Shown here piece by piece: positions 9,935 to 18,645 of a stretch of 64,000 bases of DNA. The notes beneath the pieces were generated by a model. It worked only from the letters and a program-made list of their open reading frames with translations, was not told the origin of the DNA and searched no databases. Location of the stretch: assembly GCF_039511225.1 (NCBI RefSeq), contig NZ_CP154261.1, forward strand, positions 186,001 through 250,000, given 5' to 3'. This DNA is from Sphingobacterium multivorum. GTDB taxonomy: Bacteria > Bacteroidota > Bacteroidia > Sphingobacteriales > Sphingobacteriaceae. Position 1 is the stretch's first letter, and each line of letters begins with the position of its first letter. Both the position numbers and the translations under genes were made by a program.

Positions 9935-11392
9935 ATGAAAATTACTTATTACATTCTAATTTTATGCTGTTCTCTGTGCTTTTATAGATGTTCTGCACAA
10001 ATTAGTTCTAGTTGGTTTTATCCCTGGGAAACTGATTTGAATAGGTTAATTGTGGATAAAAATGATTTTATACCAGTAAATAAAAGCGGTATAAATTATA
10101 GAATAATTAGAATTGATAAATTTAATGGGTCTATGATTAAATCCGTGCAATTTGAAGGTAATGGACTTGGTCTCACTCTATCGGAACTACCGGTTTTAAA
10201 GAATTACCATGGCAATAATATTGTTGATGTTGTTTTACCAATTACAAAGAATTATCAGTTAGACAATACTATTTCGACTACATCAAAATACTTTTTACTG
10301 CGTCTAAAAGGTTTTAATTCAGGGAGAAAGGATTTTAGTATCATTCTAACGACGGATAAAGCATCCTATACAATTAAACATGCAGCAGTTGTTGGTAAAT
10401 ATGACTACACTTGCAGTACTAACTTGAATACTTGGCCTTATTTTGATTATAACTTTATGTTACAAGGAGCAAAAAGTTCTATGATAGATAATCTTCAGTC
10501 TTTGGGTGCAAATGTTTTGGTCATACCACCTTATATATTACCCGATATTGATAACTTTTCGAAGCCTAACTCTTTATTGAAATATTTAAATGGATCAGGA
10601 AATAAATTTAAATATTATATTATTTATTTTGGTGGGTTTCAAGCGAAAACAAATGATTTCTGTTCTCCCAAATGGTATGCAAACTATGTAAAATGGATTA
10701 AGAATTTAACATCAGAAATGAATGCTTTAGGGATAAGGCAGAATCAAATCCTCCTCTATCCAATAGACGAACCCAAAGGAGAGAATATTGAGAAACTAGG
10801 TAAAATTGTAGATTTTAGTAAAAAAAGCGGGGTTTTAAATAGCTTTTTTTCAACAGCCGAGAATAATTTGGCATTGGGTAATATGGCTAAAATTCAATAT
10901 GGTCAACTTCATACAGGACAAGAAAAACTCGAAAGCTCAAAAGTACGAAGTCGTGCCTCGAGCAATAATAATACTTGGATTTATGAAACTAGATTTGGTA
11001 AATCTCGTGAACAATCCCCGGTCAATTATTTGCGATTAGGTTGGAAAGCAAGTCTATTAGGAGCCACGGGCATTGGTATGTGGAATTTCTGTGATGTCAG
11101 AGATGCCTATTCGTCGGGACAACAAAAGCAAATTCTTCAAGGGACTCCCTCTTGGAACATTATCCCTCAAAACCCTGGATATGATAGTTCTATTGTTTAT
11201 CGAAAAGGTAGTACATTATATTCTAGCATAAGAGGACTGGCATTATCCTCAGCACTAGAAGAAGTGTTTTGGTTAAAACTATATAGGAATAAAAATGGAG
11301 CTAGCGCCGCTAATACTTTATTAAATAACCTAATTTCAGGTAATTCAGATTACTCGGATTTGGAAACTATCAAGTGTAAATTAATTAATTGA
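9935..11392 (+). CDS. Exported glycoside-hydrolase-like protein (DUF4091-like TIM barrel)
   Basis: A 485-residue protein with an N-terminal signal sequence (hydrophobic residues 4-17 ending near CSAQ). Cleavage type is unclear: a Cys is present but the lipobox is poor. Residues about 20-150 look like a beta-sandwich. The rest resembles a glycosidase-like barrel with LQSLGANVLVIPPYI, PKWYANYVKWIKNL, LLYPIDEPKG (Asp278-Glu279, candidate catalytic acid), then GATGIGMWNFCD. DUF4091-type domains show this layout (recalled). Its place between the acetyltransferase and a glycosyltransferase suggests a periplasmic or surface enzyme that trims or depolymerises the product. Activity is untested, and an inactive barrel is possible. 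Confidence 0.6.
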   Translation: MKITYYILILCCSLCFYRCSAQISSSWFYPWETDLNRLIVDKNDFIPVNKSGINYRIIRIDKFNGSMIKSVQFEGNGLGLTLSELPVLKNYHGNNIVDVVLPITKNYQLDNTISTTSKYFLLRLKGFNSGRKDFSIILTTDKASYTIKHAAVVGKYDYTCSTNLNTWPYFDYNFMLQGAKSSMIDNLQSLGANVLVIPPYILPDIDNFSKPNSLLKYLNGSGNKFKYYIIYFGGFQAKTNDFCSPKWYANYVKWIKNLTSEMNALGIRQNQILLYPIDEPKGENIEKLGKIVDFSKKSGVLNSFFSTAENNLALGNMAKIQYGQLHTGQEKLESSKVRSRASSNNNTWIYETRFGKSREQSPVNYLRLGWKASLLGATGIGMWNFCDVRDAYSSGQQKQILQGTPSWNIIPQNPGYDSSIVYRKGSTLYSSIRGLALSSALEEVFWLKLYRNKNGASAANTLLNNLISGNSDYSDLETIKCKLIN

Positions 11393-12459
11393 TGAAGCGA
11401 GTATTATTGGTTTCGCCGTTGCCACCTCCGGTTGGAGGAATAGCAAGCTGGACGGTGAATATCTTAGATTATTTTAAAGAATATTCGAACCCAGACTATG
11501 AGTTGATACATTTAAATAGCTCAATGAGATTTAGAAGTATTACCTCAGTCTCTATGGTTTCCAGAATATTCTATGGTATCTTAAATTTTATATTTTTTTT
11601 CGGTAAATTCTTTAGAGTTATACTAAAAAAGCCCGATGTCTGTCACATAACTTCAAGTGCATCTTTTGGCTTATTTAAAGAGCTCGTTTTGGTGTTGATT
11701 TGTAAAGCGACGGGTAGCCGAGCCATAATTCATTATAGATTCGGAAGAATTCCTGAGTTAGAACAATCTCAAAACTGGGAATGGAAACTATTAGGTTTAA
11801 TCAATCGCATGGCCTACCACGTGATTGTTTTAGATGAGAATAGTTTGGAAACTTTAGGCAGATATGGAAATAATGTCTCACTTATAGGTAACCCAATATC
11901 TCCTGAACTGATGCAATTTAAAATAGAAAATTTTAAAGCAGAAGAAGATATTATACTGTTTGTTGGGCACGTAACTAGAAAAAAGGGCATATTTGAATTG
12001 TTTGCAGCACTTAGAGAGGTTAACACGGGTTGTAAGGTACATATTCTTGGGCCATTTGAAAATAATGTAAAAGCAGAATTAGAAGAAATTTATAACCCAA
12101 AGGATACTGTATTTTTTCATGGGGCTTTAAAGAAGGACCAGGTTTATAAAATGATGTTGGCGTCTAGTATCTTAGTCCTTCCTTCACATACAGAGGGTTT
12201 TCCTAATGTTATTATTGAGGGAATGGCGTTAGGCTGTTCGATAATAGCATCATCCGTGGGGGCAATACCTGAAATGTTGGCTGGAAACCGCGGCATCATA
12301 GTACCTCCTTGCAATGTGTTGGAATTAAAAGAGGCTATTTCAAAATTATTAAATAATGACCGTGAACGATTTGTACTGTCTAATAATGCTGAAAGGTTTG
12401 CTTTAGAAAATTATGCTATGGAAAGTATCGTTAAAAAATTAGAAAAAATTTGGCTATGA
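11392..12459 (+). CDS. Family 4-like glycosyltransferase (GT-B)
   Basis: Start set at ATG 11392, which overlaps the previous stop by one base (TGATG). A TTG one codon upstream is less likely. The 355-residue protein has the glycine-rich N-terminal loop SPLPPPVGGIASW, the second-domain start ILFVGHVTRKKGIFEL, and the retaining GT4 signature Glu268-x7-Glu276 in TEGFPNVIIEGMALG. It should transfer a sugar from a nucleotide donor to the lipid-linked repeat unit on the cytoplasmic face. The gene ends in an ATGA overlap with the CapE gene. Donor specificity cannot be read from the sequence. Confidence 0.85.
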   Translation: MKRVLLVSPLPPPVGGIASWTVNILDYFKEYSNPDYELIHLNSSMRFRSITSVSMVSRIFYGILNFIFFFGKFFRVILKKPDVCHITSSASFGLFKELVLVLICKATGSRAIIHYRFGRIPELEQSQNWEWKLLGLINRMAYHVIVLDENSLETLGRYGNNVSLIGNPISPELMQFKIENFKAEEDIILFVGHVTRKKGIFELFAALREVNTGCKVHILGPFENNVKAELEEIYNPKDTVFFHGALKKDQVYKMMLASSILVLPSHTEGFPNVIIEGMALGCSIIASSVGAIPEMLAGNRGIIVPPCNVLELKEAISKLLNNDRERFVLSNNAERFALENYAMESIVKKLEKIWL

Positions 12460-13490
12460 AAATTAAAGATAAAGTTTTATTAATTACAGGTGGAACAGGT
12501 TCTTTTGGAACTGCAGTATTAAACCGTTTCTTGCAAACAGATCACTTTAAGGAAATCCGTATTTTTTCTCGTGATGAGAAAAAACAGGACGATATGCGCA
12601 ACCTCTATAGAAATGATAAAATCAAATATTACATCGGTGATGTGCGTGATTTTACGTCCGTAGAGCCAGCAACACGGGGGGTGGACTACATCTTTCATGC
12701 TGCTGCATTAAAACAGGTTCCTTCTTGTGAATTTTTTCCTATGCAGGCTGTTAAAACAAATGTTGAAGGTACTCAAAATGTTATTCGTGCAGCAGCTTCC
12801 AATGGTGTGAAAAAAGTAATCTGTTTAAGTACAGATAAAGCGGCCTACCCTATCAATGCGATGGGAATCTCTAAAGCTATGATGGAAAAGGTTGCCGTTG
12901 CAGAAGCACGTAATTTGACTGACACCGTAGTTTGTTTGACGCGTTATGGAAATGTAATGGCTTCTAGAGGATCTGTAATCCCTTTATTCTTAAATCAAAT
13001 TCAGAAGGGAGAACCAATTACAATTACGGATCCAAATATGTCACGTTTTTTCATGTCGCTGGAAGACGCTGTTGACTTGGTTCTGTTTGCTTTTGAACAT
13101 GCTAATCCTGGCGATTTATTTGTTAATAAGGCCCCAGCGGGATCTATTGGAGATTTAGCACAGGCCTTGATTGAATTAACTGGTAAGGAGGTGCCGATTA
13201 AGATTATAGGAACGCGCCATGGCGAGAAGCTGTACGAAACGCTCTGTACACGCGAAGAAATGCTTAAAGCTGAAGATATGGGCGATTTCTATCGTGTACC
13301 AGCAGATAATCGTGATCTAAACTATGCAAAGTATTTCTCCGAAGGGGAGGAAGATGTATCCAAAATAGAAGATTATCACTCGCATAATACTGAGCAACAG
13401 GGAGTCGACGGATTGAAGAAACTTGTTTCAAAACTACCTCTGATCCGTAAAGAAGTATTTGGTGAAGACGTTATGCAATATCCATACTAA
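12456..13490 (+). CDS. capE: UDP-N-acetylglucosamine 4,6-dehydratase (CapE/WbjB type)
   Basis: Start at ATG 12456 (ATGA overlap with the glycosyltransferase) gives 344 residues. It is the short, soluble dehydratase class: GGTGSFG at residues 12-18, STDKAAYPINAMGISK at 125-140, and Met136 with Lys140 where ordinary SDRs have YxxxK. That substitution is a known mark of the CapE/WbpM group. With CapF and CapG downstream it should start the path from UDP-GlcNAc to UDP-L-FucNAc by 4,6-dehydration and 5-epimerisation. It differs from the two long membrane-bound PglF/WbpM-like proteins elsewhere in the window. Confidence 0.88.
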   Translation: MKIKDKVLLITGGTGSFGTAVLNRFLQTDHFKEIRIFSRDEKKQDDMRNLYRNDKIKYYIGDVRDFTSVEPATRGVDYIFHAAALKQVPSCEFFPMQAVKTNVEGTQNVIRAAASNGVKKVICLSTDKAAYPINAMGISKAMMEKVAVAEARNLTDTVVCLTRYGNVMASRGSVIPLFLNQIQKGEPITITDPNMSRFFMSLEDAVDLVLFAFEHANPGDLFVNKAPAGSIGDLAQALIELTGKEVPIKIIGTRHGEKLYETLCTREEMLKAEDMGDFYRVPADNRDLNYAKYFSEGEEDVSKIEDYHSHNTEQQGVDGLKKLVSKLPLIRKEVFGEDVMQYPY

Positions 13491-13504
13491 ATTAGTTTTC
13501 AGTT

Positions 13505-13927
13505 ATGATAGATTTTATTCAAGGAGGAATTGCCAAAGACCATAGGGGACAAATTCGTTATGTAAATGAGTTTGATATGTCGGCAGTCAAACGTTTCTAT
13601 ATTATCAAAAATACAGATCTTGACCTTGTGAGAGGATGGAGAGCACATCGGATAGAACAACGATGGTTCTATGTTTTATCTGGAAGCTTCTCGATTGACA
13701 TCGTAAAGATAGACAATTGGAATAAGGCCTCCGCTGATCTTCCAGTAGAGCGGATAATATTAGATACGAATGAAAATCGTGTAATGCACTTATCAAAGGG
13801 ATACGCTACTGCTTTTCAAGCCTTAGAGCCCGATGCCGAGCTGTTAGTCTTTGCGGATTTTGGTATAGAGCATGCAAAAAATGATGATTATACCTATCCG
13901 TTGGAGTATTTTATAAATCGAAAATAA
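13505..13927 (+). CDS. WxcM/FdtA-like cupin, putative sugar ketoisomerase or epimerase
   Basis: A 140-residue single-domain cupin. It shows the WxcM-like pattern RGWRAHRIEQRWFYVLSG (residues 43-60, His48 the likely active-site His), then beta strands ending LVFADFG and YPLEYFINR. Relatives isomerise 3- or 4-keto NDP-sugars or act as epimerases. The gene sits between capE and capF. CapE releases a keto-sugar, so the simplest idea is a role on that intermediate or in steering it. FucNAc synthesis as usually described needs only CapE, F and G, so this enzyme may be an accessory or lead to a different sugar. Confidence 0.65.
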   Translation: MIDFIQGGIAKDHRGQIRYVNEFDMSAVKRFYIIKNTDLDLVRGWRAHRIEQRWFYVLSGSFSIDIVKIDNWNKASADLPVERIILDTNENRVMHLSKGYATAFQALEPDAELLVFADFGIEHAKNDDYTYPLEYFINRK

Positions 13928-13935
13928 TTTTAAAT

Positions 13936-15051
13936 ATGAAAATAGGGATTACTGGACAGAATGGATTTGTAGGAAGCCATCTGTACAATACCATTGGACT
14001 TTATGCTTCGGAATTTGAGCGTATCGATTTTAAAAAGGATTATTTCGAAAATGAAACGGAGCTCGATAACTTTGTTGCGCAATGTGACGTCATTGTTCAT
14101 TTAGCAGCAATGAATAGACATGATAGTGAGCAGATCGTTTATGAAACTAATGTTGCACTTGCTAATAAGCTTGTCGCATCTTTAAAAAGAACTGGCTCTA
14201 AGGCTCATGTATTGATATCATCCTCAACGCAAGAAGAACGAGATAATCTGTATGGTCGCTCTAAACGCGAGGGAAGGGAGGCTTTGTGCACCTGGGCGGA
14301 ACAAAACGGAGGCAAACTAACGGGATTGTTGATTCCTAATGTTTTCGGTTCATTTGGAAAGCCATTTTATAATTCTTTTATCGCAACATTCTGTTATCAA
14401 CTTACACACGGAAACACACCTACTATAGCTAATGATGGTCAGGTAGGTTTGATTTATGTCCAAGAACTAGTTGATTTTATCGTTGAGAAAATCCGTAATG
14501 GAATACACCAACCTCTGTGTGTTGTTGAACCTACTTCTGTGAAAAAAGTTTCAGAGGTATTGGCTCTTTTAGAGAATTATCGGGACTTATATTTAATAAA
14601 GGGAGAAATTCCCGTATTAGGAAGTAGTTTCGAACTAAATCTGTTTAATACCTATAGATCTTTTATGAATCATAAGGAGATCTACCCGCGTAAATTTCAA
14701 CTTCATACTGATCCAAGAGGGACATTTGTTGAAATTATACGTATGGGAATAGGTGGTCAATCTTCTTATTCTACAACAGTCCCGGGCATTACAAGAGGCA
14801 ATCACTTCCATACACGTAAAATTGAACGTTTTGCGGTCATTAAAGGGAAGGCTCAGATTCAGTTACGTAAAATGGATACGGATGAGGTAATGGATTTCTA
14901 TTTGGATGGGGCAGCGCCATCTTATGTAGATATGCCTATCTGGTACACACATAATATTATAAATATTGGGGAGGAAGAGTTGATAACAATGTTCTGGATT
15001 AATGAACCTTATGATCCTGCAGACCCTGATACCTATTTTTTGGAAGTATAA
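13936..15051 (+). CDS. capF: Bifunctional epimerase/reductase for UDP-L-FucNAc synthesis (CapF/WbjC type)
   Basis: A 371-residue fusion of an SDR domain (about residues 1-240) and a C-terminal cupin (about 255-371). The SDR has GQNGFVG at residues 7-13 and YGRSK as the Tyr-Lys pair. The cupin has GNHFHTRKIERFAVIKG with His290 and His292 as probable metal ligands. In CapF the cupin epimerises C3 and the SDR reduces C4 of the CapE product to give UDP-L-TalNAc. It lies 8 bp after the WxcM-like gene and 35 bp before capG. The domain fusion is diagnostic and makes the call strong. Confidence 0.9.
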   Translation: MKIGITGQNGFVGSHLYNTIGLYASEFERIDFKKDYFENETELDNFVAQCDVIVHLAAMNRHDSEQIVYETNVALANKLVASLKRTGSKAHVLISSSTQEERDNLYGRSKREGREALCTWAEQNGGKLTGLLIPNVFGSFGKPFYNSFIATFCYQLTHGNTPTIANDGQVGLIYVQELVDFIVEKIRNGIHQPLCVVEPTSVKKVSEVLALLENYRDLYLIKGEIPVLGSSFELNLFNTYRSFMNHKEIYPRKFQLHTDPRGTFVEIIRMGIGGQSSYSTTVPGITRGNHFHTRKIERFAVIKGKAQIQLRKMDTDEVMDFYLDGAAPSYVDMPIWYTHNIINIGEEELITMFWINEPYDPADPDTYFLEV

Positions 15052-15086
15052 TTGAACGAAAATAAGCCCCGAGCTAAAAATTAGTT

Positions 15087-16226
15087 ATGAAAAAATTAAA
15101 AGTAATGACGGTCGTTGGTACACGACCAGAGATTATTCGTTTATCAAGAGTATTGTCAGCATTAGACGCTTCTGATGCTATAGATCATATTATTGTTCAT
15201 ACAGGACAGAACTATGACTATGAACTGAATCAGATTTTCTTCGAGGATCTAGGGTTGCGTAAGCCTGATTACTTTTTGGATGCTGCTGGAAAAACCGCTA
15301 CTGAAACTGTTGGAAATATCTTAATAAAAATAGATCCATTGTTAGAGGAACTTAAACCCGATGCATTTTTGGTTTTAGGAGATACAAATTCTTGTTTATG
15401 TGCAATACCTGCTAAAAAACGTCATATCCCAATTTTCCATATGGAAGCTGGGAATCGTTGCTTCGATCAACGGGTGCCTGAAGAAACTAATCGTAAAATA
15501 GTTGATCACACTTCAGATATAAACTTAACCTATTCTGATATTGCGCGAGAGTATTTATTACGCGAAGGTTTACCAGCTGATCGTATTATAAAAACAGGAT
15601 CTCCGATGTTCGAAGTACTTCATCATTATTTGCCGGAGATAACGGCTTCCAATGTATTGAATAAATTAGATTTAGAAGAGCGTAAGTTCTTTGTTGTTTC
15701 ATCCCATCGTGAAGAAAACATCAATAATGAAAAGAACTTTAAAGGCTTGATGGAGTCGTTGAATACTATCGCAGAACAATATGGCTATCCTATCATCGTA
15801 TCGACTCACCCGCGCACGCGTAACATGATTGATAAAATGGGAATTCAGATGCGTCCTGAAATCCAGTTCTTAAAGCCATTGGGTTTTCATGATTACAACG
15901 CATTGCAAATGCGTTCTTTTGCCGTTCTATCAGATTCTGGGACAATTTCTGAGGAGTCCTCAATTTTAAATTTCAGAGCTCTCAATATTCGTCAAGCTCA
16001 TGAAAGACCGGAAGCAATGGAAGAGGCATCTGTTATGATGGTGGGCTTATCTCCACAACGTATATTGCAAGGTTTAACGCAGGTATTAAGGCAGGATGTA
16101 GATGATAAACGAAATTTCCGCCAGGTAGCAGATTATTCAATGCCTAACGTCTCGGAGAAGGTGGTTAGAATCATCATTTCCTATACGGATTATATTAAAA
16201 GAACTGTTTGGTCTGAAGAAATTTGA
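15087..16226 (+). CDS. capG: UDP-HexNAc 2-epimerase (CapG/WbjD type)
   Basis: A 379-residue WecB-fold, non-hydrolysing 2-epimerase. Family residues are visible: GTRPE at 11-15, Asp99 in LVLGDTNS, Glu120 in HMEAGNR and His207 in SSHREEN, plus LSDSGTISEES in the UDP-binding C-terminal lobe. In this context it should convert UDP-L-TalNAc to UDP-L-FucNAc, the last step after CapE and CapF, rather than making UDP-ManNAc. The neighbouring WbuB-like transferase supports this. It could also act on UDP-GlcNAc if the pathway is promiscuous. Confidence 0.9.
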   Translation: MKKLKVMTVVGTRPEIIRLSRVLSALDASDAIDHIIVHTGQNYDYELNQIFFEDLGLRKPDYFLDAAGKTATETVGNILIKIDPLLEELKPDAFLVLGDTNSCLCAIPAKKRHIPIFHMEAGNRCFDQRVPEETNRKIVDHTSDINLTYSDIAREYLLREGLPADRIIKTGSPMFEVLHHYLPEITASNVLNKLDLEERKFFVVSSHREENINNEKNFKGLMESLNTIAEQYGYPIIVSTHPRTRNMIDKMGIQMRPEIQFLKPLGFHDYNALQMRSFAVLSDSGTISEESSILNFRALNIRQAHERPEAMEEASVMMVGLSPQRILQGLTQVLRQDVDDKRNFRQVADYSMPNVSEKVVRIIISYTDYIKRTVWSEEI

Positions 16227-16230
16227 TACA

Positions 16231-17424
16231 ATGAATATTGTCTTTTTAACATTAGTAGAAATCAATTCCATAACGGAACGCGGGCTTTATCAAGATCTTC
16301 TGCGAAAATTCCGTGATGAGGGGCACAGTGTTACCATAGTAACTCCTGTTGAAAGAAGACGGAATATTGCGACTAATTTCACAACAAAGGATGGTGTTGA
16401 AATTCTGCAGGTTAAGACGTTTAATATACAAAAAACAAATATCATTGAGAAAGGTATTGGTACACTAGCGATAGAATACCAATACCTTTCGGCAATAAAA
16501 AAGTTCACTTCCAATAAAAAATTCGATTTGGTGTTGTATTCTACTCCACCGATTACCTTCGCGAAGGTCATAGAATATATAAAAAATCGCGATCAAGCTA
16601 AATCCTATCTTTTGCTAAAAGATATTTTTCCACAAAATGCAGTGGATATGGGAATGCTTAAAAAGGGGGGGATTATACATCGTCAATTTTTAAAAAAGGA
16701 GCGGAAGTTATATCGTATATCCGATACTATCGGCTGCATGTCGCCTGCAAATGTAGATTTCTTACTGGAGCATAATCCTGAAATAACTCGTAAGAAGGTT
16801 GAGGTTAATCCCAATACAATAAAACCGCTTGTCGTTGATTACACACATGAGCAAAAGTTAGCGATCCGAGAAAAATATGGAATACCGACAGATAAAACCG
16901 TGTTTGTTTATGGAGGTAACCTCGGTAAGCCGCAAGGTTTGGATTTCCTTCTGGAAACAATAGAAGCTACAAAAAATGAACATATTTTCTTTCTAATTGT
17001 TGGTGATGGAACCGAGTTTGAGAGGATGAAAGAATGGTTCACAGATCGACAACCTTTTAATGCGAAGTTGTTACAGCGATTGCCTAAGGACGATTATGAT
17101 AAGTTGTTGGGCGCTTGTAATATTGGATTGATTTTCTTGGATAGGAATTTTTTAATCCCCAATTTTCCATCAAGGTTGCTATCCTACCTAGAAATGAAAA
17201 TGCCAGTTTTGGCTGCTACTGACCCTAATACTGATATTGGTAATATTGTAGAGCAGGCGAAATGCGGTTATAAAGTGCTGGCTGGAGATCAAGAGGATAT
17301 GCAGGCCAAGATTAAAGATATTTTGGTCGCCAATTTAGCGGAATTAGGGTCTAATGCAGAAAAATTATTGATGGATGAATATCAGGTGGATCGTTCTTAC
17401 CAGTTAATCATGAATAGGATATAA
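16231..17424 (+). CDS. WbuB-like glycosyltransferase, probable L-FucNAc transferase
   Basis: A 397-residue GT4-type protein starting 4 bp after capG. It has the WbuB pattern: an N-terminal [20 protein letters not shown], a central [33 protein letters not shown], then VNPNTIKP and a C-terminal donor lobe with [29 protein letters not shown] followed by the CMSPAN loop is typical of enzymes that add L-FucNAc after the first sugar (recalled). Since the genes for UDP-L-FucNAc lie directly upstream, the donor prediction is well supported by context. The acceptor is probably the sugar-1-phosphate lipid made by the next gene product. Confidence 0.8.
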   Translation: MNIVFLTLVEINSITERGLYQDLLRKFRDEGHSVTIVTPVERRRNIATNFTTKDGVEILQVKTFNIQKTNIIEKGIGTLAIEYQYLSAIKKFTSNKKFDLVLYSTPPITFAKVIEYIKNRDQAKSYLLLKDIFPQNAVDMGMLKKGGIIHRQFLKKERKLYRISDTIGCMSPANVDFLLEHNPEITRKKVEVNPNTIKPLVVDYTHEQKLAIREKYGIPTDKTVFVYGGNLGKPQGLDFLLETIEATKNEHIFFLIVGDGTEFERMKEWFTDRQPFNAKLLQRLPKDDYDKLLGACNIGLIFLDRNFLIPNFPSRLLSYLEMKMPVLAATDPNTDIGNIVEQAKCGYKVLAGDQEDMQAKIKDILVANLAELGSNAEKLLMDEYQVDRSYQLIMNRI

Positions 17425-17426
17425 GT

Positions 17427-18032
17427 ATGTATAAGTTATTTTTAAAAAGATTGATTGATTTTATTGTCGCTTTGTTGGCTTTATTGATTTTGAGTCCCAT
17501 TTTTGTTATTGTAACAATTGGCTTATATTTTGCTAACGATGGGAAACCATTTTTTTTCCAAGCGCGCCCTGGTTTAAATGAGAAGATATTCAAGATCATT
17601 AAGTTTAAGACGATGAATGATAAGAAAGATAAAAATGGAAATCTTTTGCCGGATGCTGATCGCCTCACTCCGATCGGTGCATTTGTGCGTAAAACTTCGT
17701 TAGATGAAATACCGCAACTGATCAATGTACTTAAAGGAGATATGGCAATAATTGGACCTAGGCCGTTGCTCATACAATACCTACCCCTGTACAATGCGAT
17801 GCAACGCCGACGTCATGAGGTTCGGCCTGGAATCACTGGCTGGGCCCAAGTCAATGGTCGAAACGCGATTTCATGGGATAGAAAATTTGAGTTAGATGTC
17901 TGGTATGTAGATCATGTTACCTTTCTGACAGATTTAAAAGTCTTTTTTATGACGTTTAAAAAAGTCTTTAAGAGTGAAGGAATCTCTGCTGAAGGACATG
18001 TGACGATAGAACCCTTCAATGGCAATAATTAA
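17427..18032 (+). CDS. pglC: Initiating phosphoglycosyl transferase (PglC-like, monotopic)
   Basis: A 201-residue small phosphoglycosyl transferase, with only the catalytic core found in PglC and not the long multi-helix form of WcaJ. The N-terminal re-entrant membrane helix is at about residues 9-33. The catalytic Asp93-Glu94 pair is in TSLDEIPQL, with IIGPRPLL and the substrate loop [14 protein letters not shown] following. It should move a sugar-1-phosphate from a UDP-sugar to undecaprenyl phosphate and so start each repeat unit. The next two genes make a PglD and a PglE homologue, so the first sugar is probably UDP-diNAc-bacillosamine or a relative. Confidence 0.88.
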   Translation: MYKLFLKRLIDFIVALLALLILSPIFVIVTIGLYFANDGKPFFFQARPGLNEKIFKIIKFKTMNDKKDKNGNLLPDADRLTPIGAFVRKTSLDEIPQLINVLKGDMAIIGPRPLLIQYLPLYNAMQRRRHEVRPGITGWAQVNGRNAISWDRKFELDVWYVDHVTFLTDLKVFFMTFKKVFKSEGISAEGHVTIEPFNGNN

Positions 18033-18037
18033 TTCTT

Positions 18038-18634
18038 ATGTATTTATTTGGTGCTAGTGGACATGGCAAAGTAATTGCTGAAATATTAGAGAGCAGAGGA
18101 GTAGTAGTCGATGGGTTTATTGATGCTGATCCGCTTAAATCTCTTGTTTTGGGCTATAACGTTGTAAAGAATATTCCTTCCGATAAAATAAAGATGATTA
18201 TTGCGATAGGAAATAATAAGATCCGAAAAAAAATAGTGTATGAATATCCGAGTCTTTCTTATGGGATCGCGATTCATAGTAGGGCGAATATTTCGCCAAG
18301 AATTGAATTGGGAAATGGGACAGTAATTATGGCCGGCGCAACCGTCAACGTCGATGTTGTAATAGGGCAACATTGCATTGTAAATACAAATGTTTCTGTC
18401 GATCATGACTGCATTATTGAAGATTACGTTCATTTATCTCCCAATGTTGCATTGGCTGGAAATGTTTCAGTAGGAGAGGGCACCCATATCGGTATCGGTG
18501 CATCTGTTATTCAGGGGATAAAGATAGGCGCCTGGTGTACAGTGGGGGCCGGATCGGTGGTCATAAGAGATATTCCTGACGGTTGTACTGTAGTAGGGAA
18601 TCCTGGCAGAATTATTAAAACGAATACGAATTAA
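18038..18634 (+). CDS. pglD: PglD-like UDP-4-amino-sugar N-acetyltransferase
   Basis: A 198-residue protein with an N-terminal nucleotide-sugar-binding domain (FGASGHGKVIAEIL, residues 4-17) and a C-terminal left-handed beta-helix with regular hexapeptides. The expected catalytic His is His123 in VSVDHDCIIED, and the acetyl-CoA end reads TVVGNPGRII. PglD transfers acetyl from acetyl-CoA to the 4-amino group of UDP-4-amino-4,6-dideoxy-GlcNAc. It sits 5 bp after the PglC-like gene and 11 bp before the aminotransferase gene, completing the local part of the pathway. Confidence 0.87.
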   Translation: MYLFGASGHGKVIAEILESRGVVVDGFIDADPLKSLVLGYNVVKNIPSDKIKMIIAIGNNKIRKKIVYEYPSLSYGIAIHSRANISPRIELGNGTVIMAGATVNVDVVIGQHCIVNTNVSVDHDCIIEDYVHLSPNVALAGNVSVGEGTHIGIGASVIQGIKIGAWCTVGAGSVVIRDIPDGCTVVGNPGRIIKTNTN

Positions 18635-18645
18635 TATTATATATC

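Noticed and set aside
12450..12455. TTG start two codons upstream of capE
   Set aside because: ATG 12456 forms the usual ATGA overlap with the preceding gene and fits the family N-terminus.
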